DNA of 64,000 nucleotides. Source: an uncultured Collinsella sp. (lineage in GTDB: Bacteria > Actinomycetota > Coriobacteriia > Coriobacteriales > Coriobacteriaceae). This document shows, in pieces, positions 57,418 to 64,000 of this stretch. The first letter of the stretch is position 1. The number at the start of each line of letters is the position of its first letter. The notes under the pieces were generated by a model. The model had not been told where the DNA came from and searched no databases. It saw only the letters and a program-made list of their open reading frames with translations. Position numbers and translations under genes: made by a program. The DNA is taken from the NCBI GenBank assembly GCA_902491395.1, contig CABUHO010000010.1, forward strand, positions 1 to 64,000, in the 5' to 3' direction.

Positions 57418-60400
57418 TCACGCTTCGCCCCAGAATCTATGCGTGTTGCGCAGGAGCTGTGCGGTTTTGCCCTCAGCGGCCGCAACGTCGGCCTCGTCAG
57501 CCTGCCAGGTCCAGTTGCCCGTGGCCACGCCCGGTACGTTCATGCGCGCATCGTCGCCAAGCCCCAAGACATCCTGCAGCGGCATCATCACCAGGGGAGC
57601 GTCGCTTGTCAGCGCGTCGCTTATCAGCTTGGCTGCCACCTCAACACCGCTCGGCTCGTCGCCGCCCGCAAAGGAACGCGTGCACCAACCCGCGAGCGTC
57701 GACGTGTCGTGAGTCGATGTGTACAGGATCTTGCCGGACGTAGGGTGCACGCCGCAACGAACGTCGTAATCGCTAAACTCCAGTACGTCCATACCGGGGA
57801 AGCCGCAAGTCGAAGCCATGGCGCGAACGCCGGGCGTCAGGTAGCCCAGGTCCTCGGCGATAAAGTTGAGCGGCCCCAGCTCGTCATAGGCGGTCTGGAA
57901 CAGGTCCTTGCCCGGGCCTGCCAGCCAACGCCCGTCGGCGCAGGCCTTACCCGCGGGAATGCTAAAGTAGCTGTGGAAGCCCAGGAAGTGATCCAGGCGC
58001 ACGCGGTCGTAGAGCGAAAACGCACGACGTAGGCGATCCATCCACCAGCTATAGCCGTTCTGCTTCATGTGGTCCCAGCGGAACGTCGGGTTGCCCCACA
58101 CCTGGCCCTCGGGCGCAAAGTTGTCGGGCGGCGCGCCAGAAATCTCAATCGCCTTACCGGTATCGGACAGCCAGAAGTTCTCGGGCTCGCTCCATGCATC
58201 GGCCGAATCGTCCGAGACATACATCGGGATATCGCCGATGACCTCGATGCCCTTCTTGTGCGCGTAGTTCATGAGCTCGCACCAGGCTAGGTCAAAGCGG
58301 TACTGCATGTACGCCTGCAGCTCTGCCTCGTCGTGGAAACGCTTGTCGTCAATCAGGTGCTCGTTGTAGCGCGCGACATCCGCCGGCCAATCGTGGCGCG
58401 ACTCGCCCTCAAAGTACTTCTTAACGGCCATGTAGACGCAGTATTTCTCGAGCCAATCGGCGTTGCGATGTTTAAACGCGGTGTAGAGCGGATCGGCATC
58501 TTCGCCGCCACGGGCCTTCCAAGTCTCAAAGTCGGCCGCCAGCTCCTCTTGGCTCTCGGGCAGCAGGTCAATATTGCCCGCAAAGGCCGAAGGACCGGCG
58601 TAAGGGGAGCGGAAGAAGTCCGTGGGGTTGACGGGGAGAACCTGCCAGTAACGCATGCCCATGGCGGCCAGATGGTCGATAAAGCGACGCGTGGGCGCGC
58701 CGATCGTACCGGGCTTGCCATCGTCGGTGGGCACCGAGGTGATATGGCACACGACGCCCGCACCGTGATCGAGCGGCTCCTGCAGGCGCTGCTCGGCGTG
58801 GTGATAGATGATCGACGAGCCCAGCGGATACAAATCGAGCGTGACCGTGCCGTTGTGGATCTCGCACTCGTGACCGCTGATCACGTCACTCGCGCATTCG
58901 TCGAGCGCCGGAATCGTCACGCGGTGCGAATTGCGCAGACTACGGTTGATGATAACCGTCGCGGACTCGCCATCCTTGCCCGTGCGGTTGTATGCCAGTA
59001 CCTCGTCGTTGAGCGCGAAGGCCTTGATCTCGCCGTCGATCATAAACGGCAGTGCGCGGCGTACGGCGGAGGCGTTTTTGACAATAGCCAGCGTGTCGAA
59101 GTCGTGCAGTTGGTCCTTGGTCGGCAGGGTGCGGCGGTTGCCCGGATCGGTTAGACCCTCCAGGCCGTATTCGTCGCCGTAGTAGATCGAAGGCACGCCG
59201 GGGAAGGTCATCTGCATGAGCGTGGCGAGCCAAAAACGGCTCTTGGCCAGGCCCATCGAGTTCTCGTCCAGGCGCCATTTGCTGCGCTCGCACTCGGGCA
59301 GCTGCGACTCGTCGGGGCCGCCGCCGAGCACCGAGATGATACGCGGGCGGTCGTGGCTCGACAGCAGGTTGAGCGCGCAGGACAATGCCTCGCTCGGGTA
59401 GTTCTCGCGCAGGGTCTCGATATCCTCAGCGGCCTCGTAGGCGTTCTTGTAGCCCATCAAAAAGCCGATGACCATGTCGCGGAAGGGGTAATCCATAGCA
59501 GAGTCCAACTCGGAGCCCTGTAGGTAGCGACGCAGATGGCCGTAGCTAATCTTGTTGGAGGCGTCTTCCCAGACTTCGCCGAGCAACAGTGCGTCAGGCT
59601 TTTCGGCAAGTACGGCCTTCTTGATCTCGGCCAGGAAGTCGTCGGAAAGCTCGTCAGCGACGTCCAGGCGCCAGCCATGAGCGCCGGCACGTAGCCATTT
59701 ACGGATCACGCCGTCCTTGCCCAGAAGCCGCTCGCGTACCAGCTCGGAGCTCTCATTGATGGCGGGCATATTGCCCACGCCCCACCAGCAGTCGTACGAG
59801 CCGTCCTCGTGGAAATAAAACGCATCGCGCCATGGCGAGTCCTCGCTCTGCCACGCGCCCACGCCGGGGTAGTTGCCGTAGCGGTTGAAATAGATGGAGT
59901 CGTCACCCGTATGGTTAAAAACGCCGTCCAGGATGATGGAGATGCCCAGCTTCTCGGCCGCCTGGCACAGTTCGGTAAAGTCCTGCTCGGTGCCCAGGAT
60001 TGGGTCGATCTTGGTGTAGTCGGCCGTGTCGTAGCGGTGGTTGCTCGCGGCCTCAAAGATGGGGTTGAGGTAGATGGCCGTAAAGCCCAGCTCCGCGATG
60101 CGGGGCAGGTCATTTTGGATGCCCTTGAGCGAGCCGCCGTAGAAGTCCCAGGTCTTGATGGAGCCGTCCTCGGCGCGCTCGTATACGGGCGGCTCGTTCC
60201 AGTCCTCGACCATGCGGCGCTGGATTCCGTTGCGCGGTTTTTCGACTTCGGCCAGCGTGCGCTCGCGCCAGTTTTCGTCGCGGGCGTAGCGGTCGGGGAA
60301 GATCTGGTAGACCATGCCGCGCTCGTACCAGGCGGGGCGGTTCTCGCGGTGCTTATAGACGGTAATCTGGAAAGACGGCACCTCGGCGTAGCCGTAGGTT

Positions 60401-60714
60401 ACGCCCTCGCCGCCGGTGCGGCCTTGCGGCGCGCCCAGGCGAACCTCGGGCTGGCCCTCGATATTGCAGATAAAGCTGTACCAGATAAGACAGGGCTCGG
60501 TGCACTCAAGCTCTACGGTAAATATGCCGTCGCCCTCGTGCGTCATGGGATACCGAGACTCACCGATCTCATCTACCCAGGTGCGCAGCGTAAGCGTTGC
60601 CTGGTTGGGATCGGCATCCTCCAAAATCACCGAGAGTGCAACGGAAGTTCCAGTGGTCACAGCGCCAAACGGAGTGCGAAACTGCGGTAGACGGCTGTTG
60701 TGTATCAATCTCAT
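57418..60714 (-). CDS. Bifunctional alpha-amylase/neopullulanase - 4-alpha-glucanotransferase fusion
   Basis: A 1098-residue two-enzyme chain for maltodextrin and glycogen remodelling. Residues 1-115 form a beta-sandwich-like N-domain; 120-560 is a GH13 barrel with catalytic Asp (about 348, GWRLDVADE), Glu (about 380, LLGEVWED) and Asp (about 453, SSHDRPR). A beta-sandwich end follows to about 640. Residues 648-1098 are a GH77 amylomaltase with the nucleophile in RLDHFLGF (about 906) and the acid/base in IAEDLG (about 953). Both active sites look complete. There is no clear Shine-Dalgarno (GGA only). No signal peptide, so it acts in the cytoplasm, consistent with the neighbouring glycogen genes. 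Confidence 0.9.
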   Translation of the reverse strand: MRLIHNSRLPQFRTPFGAVTTGTSVALSVILEDADPNQATLTLRTWVDEIGESRYPMTHEGDGIFTVELECTEPCLIWYSFICNIEGQPEVRLGAPQGRTGGEGVTYGYAEVPSFQITVYKHRENRPAWYERGMVYQIFPDRYARDENWRERTLAEVEKPRNGIQRRMVEDWNEPPVYERAEDGSIKTWDFYGGSLKGIQNDLPRIAELGFTAIYLNPIFEAASNHRYDTADYTKIDPILGTEQDFTELCQAAEKLGISIILDGVFNHTGDDSIYFNRYGNYPGVGAWQSEDSPWRDAFYFHEDGSYDCWWGVGNMPAINESSELVRERLLGKDGVIRKWLRAGAHGWRLDVADELSDDFLAEIKKAVLAEKPDALLLGEVWEDASNKISYGHLRRYLQGSELDSAMDYPFRDMVIGFLMGYKNAYEAAEDIETLRENYPSEALSCALNLLSSHDRPRIISVLGGGPDESQLPECERSKWRLDENSMGLAKSRFWLATLMQMTFPGVPSIYYGDEYGLEGLTDPGNRRTLPTKDQLHDFDTLAIVKNASAVRRALPFMIDGEIKAFALNDEVLAYNRTGKDGESATVIINRSLRNSHRVTIPALDECASDVISGHECEIHNGTVTLDLYPLGSSIIYHHAEQRLQEPLDHGAGVVCHITSVPTDDGKPGTIGAPTRRFIDHLAAMGMRYWQVLPVNPTDFFRSPYAGPSAFAGNIDLLPESQEELAADFETWKARGGEDADPLYTAFKHRNADWLEKYCVYMAVKKYFEGESRHDWPADVARYNEHLIDDKRFHDEAELQAYMQYRFDLAWCELMNYAHKKGIEVIGDIPMYVSDDSADAWSEPENFWLSDTGKAIEISGAPPDNFAPEGQVWGNPTFRWDHMKQNGYSWWMDRLRRAFSLYDRVRLDHFLGFHSYFSIPAGKACADGRWLAGPGKDLFQTAYDELGPLNFIAEDLGYLTPGVRAMASTCGFPGMDVLEFSDYDVRCGVHPTSGKILYTSTHDTSTLAGWCTRSFAGGDEPSGVEVAAKLISDALTSDAPLVMMPLQDVLGLGDDARMNVPGVATGNWTWQADEADVAAAEGKTAQLLRNTHRFWGEA

Positions 60715-60775
60715 AGTACGGTCCAGTTCAATAGAATCATGGCCTGCGGGCCATGGGTTTTACGCCTAAGATGTA

Positions 60776-60832
60776 AGTATATCTGTAGTACACAGGGTGT
60801 ATAAACAACATCCGTTTACCATCGGCGAACGG
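60776..60832 (-). promoter_or_regulatory. Possible promoter and operator of the fusion gene
   Basis: TATACT on the minus strand (60781-60776) is a candidate -10, and an inverted repeat CCGTT/AACGG (60812-60816 with 60828-60832) lies upstream of it. A hairpin ATGGCC/GGCCAT lies between it and the start codon. Confidence 0.3.
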
Positions 60833-60868
60833 TTGTCCTAGAAAATCGTTTTACCACTACCTACAGAG

Positions 60869-60895
60869 AAGGGGCGCCCGGTTGGAGCGCCCCTT
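60869..60895 (-). terminator. Hairpin after glgA
   Basis: AAGGGGCGC (60869-60877) pairs with GCGCCCCTT (60887-60895), 9-base loop. It lies 37 bases after the glgA stop; there is no T-run on the minus strand, so termination may be partial. Confidence 0.5.
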
Positions 60896-60931
60896 GCTTA
60901 GGGTTTGATGAGGTTTTGAATCGTCTGTGGG

Positions 60932-63262
60932 CTAGCGACGCTTGCGGGTGGCCGTTGCCTTGCGGACGGAGGTCTTCTTGGTCGGAGCCTTTTCCTCGGT
61001 CGAAGCGGCGGGGGAGACCGGGGCCTCCTTGGCGGGTTCGACCTTTGCCGTAGTCTTCGGAGCGGTCTTGACCTTAGCGGCCTTCGGTGCCGGCTTGGGC
61101 TTTGCCTCGGGCTTGGTCTCCTCTTTGACGGCGGCGGTCATAGCCCCTGCCTTAGGAGCGGCAGCCTTTGCCGTGGTCTTCTTGGCCGTCGTCGTTGCGC
61201 GCTTGCGCGTGGTGGTCTTGGCGGTCGGCTTGGCCTCGACAGCTGCTTCGGCCTTGGGCTCGGCAGGCGTCTCCTCGACCTTGACGGCGGGCTTTGCGGC
61301 AGCCTTCGGAGCGACCTTGGTCGCAGTAGCCTTGGCGGCCGTCGACTTCGTTGCCGTGGTCTTCTTGGCAGCTGTAGTCTTCTTGGCGGTCGCGGTTGTC
61401 TTCTTGGCAGCGGTCTTTGCCGGAGCCTTGGCGGCCGGTTTGGCCTCAGCGACCTCGGCCTTTACCTCGGGAGCAGCCTCGGCCTCGGCGGCCTTCTTGG
61501 CAGCGGCGGTCGTGCGCTTGCGCGTGGTCGTTGTCTTGGCAGCCGTTGTTTTAGTCGCGGCAGCTTTGGTCGTCGTAGTCTTCTTAGCGGTCGTCTTGCG
61601 GGTCGTGGTCTTCTTAGCTGCGGGCTTTGCAGCGGGCTTGACCTCGTCCTTTGCCTCAAGAGCAACCTCAGCCTTCACCTTAGGCTCGGCCTTTGCGGGC
61701 TCAGCCTCAACAGGCTTCTCCTCGGCCTTGGGCTCCTCGGCGGCCACATGTTCAGCAACAGCCTCAGGCTCGTCGACAACAGCCGCCGGCCTCTCAATCT
61801 CCGGATGCATAAAGAAGTACAGGTCCAGATACTTATCGGCCGAGCGCGTCCAGCTAAAGTCCTGGCTCATGGCCTGCGTTACCAGCTGGTTCCAAGCATC
61901 GCGGTTGTCCCAGAACAGGCGTGCCGCGCGGAACACGGCGTCGCCCATCTCGTCGCCGTTAAAGTTGCTAAACGAGAAGCCCGTGCCCTCGCCGGTAAAC
62001 TCGTTATACGGAATCACAGTGTCCTTCAGACCACCGGTCTCGCGCACGATGGGCAGGGTACCGTAGCGCATGGCGATGATCTGCGACAGGCCGCAGGGCT
62101 CAAACTTCGAAGGCATCAGGAACATGTCGGCTGCGGCATACATACGCTGCGACAGCGCAGGATCGAACTCGATGCGTGCGGCCATGGTGCCGGGGTACTT
62201 GTCCTGGAAGTATCGCAGTCCGTCCTCGTAGTCGCGGTCGCCAGTGCCAAGCACCGCCACCTGCACGCCGCCGGCCAAAATGCGGTCGAGCGCGTACATG
62301 ACCAGGTCCATGCCCTTCTGGCGCGTCAGGCGCGTGACCATCACCATGAGCGGACGATCGTCGCGAACCTCGAGCCCCAGCTCTTCCTGCAGCTTGGCCT
62401 TGCACACGGCCTTGCCCGCACGGTCGTCAACCGTGTAGTTGGCGGCAATGCGCTTGTCGGTCGCCGGGTCAAAGCCCGCCACATCGATGCCATTCAAAAT
62501 GCCCTGCAGCGCATACGAACGCTCGCGCAGAACGCCGTCCAGGCCCTCGCCAAATTCGGGCGTCTGGATCTCGTTGGCATAGGTGGGGCTCACCGTGGTG
62601 ATGGCGTCGGCATAGCGCAGGGCGCCCAGCATGTAGTTGATGCTGCAGGCGTCGCAACGCAGCTGCGAGGCGGCCGCCGGAATGTGCGCCACGCCCAGGA
62701 TATCCTCCATCACGGTGTCGCTAAACTGGCCCTGGAACGCCACGTTGTGGATCGAGAACACGGTCTTGACGCGGTCATACAGCGGCAGGCCCTGGTAAAA
62801 CTCGCGCAAGAACACTGGCGCCAGCGCCGTCTGCCAGTCATTGCAGTGCAGGATGTCGCACTCAAAGCCGGCCGGCAGGTGCTGCAGGCTCTCGGTGATG
62901 GCCTTGGAGAAGAACGCAAAGCGCTCGCCGTCGTCAAAGAAGCCGTACGGATAGTCGCGCGCAAAGTAGCGCTCGTTGTCGATGAACATATAGGTGACGC
63001 CGTCGTGCTCGAGCTTCTCGAGTCCGCAGTACTCATTGCGCCAGCCCAGGCTCACGTAAAAGTCGGAGAAGTGCTCCATCTGCGCCTTGTACTCGTCCTT
63101 GATGGTGGCGTACTTGGGTACCATCACGATGACCTCGGCGCCGGCGCGCACGAGCGCCGCAGGCAGCGAGCCCGCCACGTCGCCCAGGCCACCGGTCTTA
63201 ACAAACGGTGCGCACTCGGCCGAGGCAAACACGATCTGCATCTTTTTGCTGGAATCTGCCAT
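60932..63262 (-). CDS. glgA: Glycogen synthase with a long Lys/Ala/Thr-rich tail
   Basis: A 776-residue protein. Residues 1-485 are a normal bacterial GT5 glycogen synthase using ADP-glucose: KTGGLGDVAG near 22-31 and the GTLPIVRETGGLKDTV motif near 420. Residues 488-776 are a low-complexity tail of acidic then strongly basic segments (AKKTTTRKTTAKK-type repeats, ending ATRKRR), as in histone H1-like and nucleoid proteins. ATG at 63262 has GGGAG five bases upstream. Standard GlgA ends at about 480. It follows glgD by 90 bases on the same strand, forming a glycogen operon that may continue outside the window. Confidence 0.9.
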   Translation of the reverse strand: MADSSKKMQIVFASAECAPFVKTGGLGDVAGSLPAALVRAGAEVIVMVPKYATIKDEYKAQMEHFSDFYVSLGWRNEYCGLEKLEHDGVTYMFIDNERYFARDYPYGFFDDGERFAFFSKAITESLQHLPAGFECDILHCNDWQTALAPVFLREFYQGLPLYDRVKTVFSIHNVAFQGQFSDTVMEDILGVAHIPAAASQLRCDACSINYMLGALRYADAITTVSPTYANEIQTPEFGEGLDGVLRERSYALQGILNGIDVAGFDPATDKRIAANYTVDDRAGKAVCKAKLQEELGLEVRDDRPLMVMVTRLTRQKGMDLVMYALDRILAGGVQVAVLGTGDRDYEDGLRYFQDKYPGTMAARIEFDPALSQRMYAAADMFLMPSKFEPCGLSQIIAMRYGTLPIVRETGGLKDTVIPYNEFTGEGTGFSFSNFNGDEMGDAVFRAARLFWDNRDAWNQLVTQAMSQDFSWTRSADKYLDLYFFMHPEIERPAAVVDEPEAVAEHVAAEEPKAEEKPVEAEPAKAEPKVKAEVALEAKDEVKPAAKPAAKKTTTRKTTAKKTTTTKAAATKTTAAKTTTTRKRTTAAAKKAAEAEAAPEVKAEVAEAKPAAKAPAKTAAKKTTATAKKTTAAKKTTATKSTAAKATATKVAPKAAAKPAVKVEETPAEPKAEAAVEAKPTAKTTTRKRATTTAKKTTAKAAAPKAGAMTAAVKEETKPEAKPKPAPKAAKVKTAPKTTAKVEPAKEAPVSPAASTEEKAPTKKTSVRKATATRKRR

Positions 63263-63352
63263 ATTGTCTCCCATGTTGTTATTCGAGAATAGCCGCCAGG
63301 CGCGAACCGGGCGGCTATTCTTCATGTTACGAGCGATGTTGCGGTGCCAACG

Positions 63353-64000
63353 TTAACGTACGATGGTGGTGTCGGAAGTTAACGGAGCCTTGCCCAGCAC
63401 CAGGATGTTCTCGGGCGTGCCGCGAAGCTCGGTGTTGGTGGGAACCACGTTGTTCTTGTCCAGGATGGCGTTCTCGACGCGTGCGCCGCTCTTGATGATG
63501 CAGCTCTGGTTAATGATCGAGTTGGTCACCGATGCGCCTTCCTCAACCACGACGCCGCGCGACAAGATCGAGTTGCGCACGGTGCCCTTGATGATGCAGC
63601 CGGCCGAAATGATCGAGTTGCAGGCGTGGCTGCCGGTCGCATAGCGCGAAGGCGGCACGTCGTGAGCCTTGGTCAGGATCGGGCGTTCGGGATCGAAGAG
63701 CCGATCGGCCACGGTCTGGTCGAGCAGGTCCATGCTGCGGCGATATAGCGACCTCTCGCTAAACACGCCCACGACCTCGCCCTTGTACTCGTAGCTGCAC
63801 ACGTCGATGTTGCCAAAATCGCCCTGGAGTGCCTCGAGCAGGTCCAGATAGTCGGCGGCCTGGTAGTGGTCGATGATCTCGAGCAGCGTCTCGCGGTTGA
63901 CGATGCAGCAGTCCATGGACGCGTTGTCGCCGTACACGACGCCGGCGCTCACGCCCGTCAGGCGGCCGTTCTCGTTAATCTCGAGCTTGGTCTCGTCATC
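63353..64000 (-). CDS. glgD: GlgD, ADP-glucose pyrophosphorylase-like subunit (partial)
   Basis: The C-terminal 215 residues of a gene whose start is beyond the right edge. The recognisable part is the linker NRETLLEIIDHYQAADY and the left-handed beta-helix with SIISAGCIIKGTVRNSILSRG. In Firmicutes GlgD pairs with GlgC to make ADP-glucose. The frame continues without a stop to base 64000. Immediately upstream of glgA on the same strand, giving ADP-glucose supply plus polymerisation in one operon. Confidence 0.88.
   Translation of the reverse strand, partial: DDETKLEINENGRLTGVSAGVVYGDNASMDCCIVNRETLLEIIDHYQAADYLDLLEALQGDFGNIDVCSYEYKGEVVGVFSERSLYRRSMDLLDQTVADRLFDPERPILTKAHDVPPSRYATGSHACNSIISAGCIIKGTVRNSILSRGVVVEEGASVTNSIINQSCIIKSGARVENAILDKNNVVPTNTELRGTPENILVLGKAPLTSDTTIVR

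Noticed and set aside
60942..62066. A long open frame of Ala/Val-rich sequence opposite the glgA tail
   Set aside because: It is the complement of the low-complexity Lys/Ala tail and has no ribosome binding site or family motif.

Overview
The window looks like a chromosomal segment of a high-GC Gram-positive gut actinobacterium of the class Coriobacteriia, most like Collinsella. This is inferred from gene content, gene order and codon use; no 16S rRNA gene is present. Support comes from the alaS-ruvX-mltG-yqeG-aroK-aroB run, the efp-asp23-nusB-xseB-tlyA-nadK-recN run, an isoleucine T-box in front of ileS, a single-chain amylase/amylomaltase fusion, and many GGGAC-headed palindromes between genes. 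No phage, IS transposase, CRISPR array, rRNA or plasmid gene was seen.

Layout. 1-1677: an AT-rich gene-free stretch with strong hairpins, then an iron-type alcohol/glycerol dehydrogenase on the minus strand. 1799-6832: T-box, ileS, a structured spacer, lspA and an RluD-type pseudouridine synthase. 6915-11400: a membrane GT2 glycosyltransferase, a lone prepilin-peptidase-like protein, a dNTPase and rarA. 11475-14634: a stress-sigma locus (DUF948-like protein, a degenerate RsbW-like protein, a SigB-type sigma factor) joined to an AI-2E transporter. 15075-21751: alaS to aroB. 21883-28270: M24 aminopeptidase, then efp to recN. 28329-36218: a fructose PTS locus (RpiR regulator, EIIBCA, HPr, EI, two tandem 1-phosphofructokinase-like kinases). 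36420-38117: CCA-adding enzyme and two identical tRNA-Glu(CTC) genes. 38268-45671: a UPF0104 flippase-like protein, a TetR regulator, a MacAB-type exporter and an L,D-transpeptidase. 45821-57329: serine dehydratase, metK, gltX, priA, def, fmt, rsmB and an FmdB zinc ribbon. 57418-64000: glycogen/maltodextrin genes (GH13-GH77 fusion, glgA with a histone-H1-like tail, and a partial glgD running off the right edge).

How the genes fit together. Sugar handling dominates the middle and right: fructose is imported and phosphorylated by EI/HPr/EIIBCA, phosphorylated again by the PfkB kinases, and excess glucosyl units are stored and remodelled by glgD/glgA and the amylase-amylomaltase fusion. The left half is mostly housekeeping: translation, tRNA charging, rRNA modification, lipoprotein and cell-wall maturation, DNA repair.

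The most unusual signals are: (i) a set of intergenic palindromes, two of which (31723-31851 and 47485-47605, in opposite orientation) share a 69-nt core but have completely different, internally self-complementary 25-30 bp arms; (ii) GlgA with a tail of about 290 residues rich in Lys, Ala and Thr; (iii) an AroB-family protein that has lost all three metal ligands; (iv) an RsbW-like protein without the ATP/Mg-binding residues beside its sigma factor.
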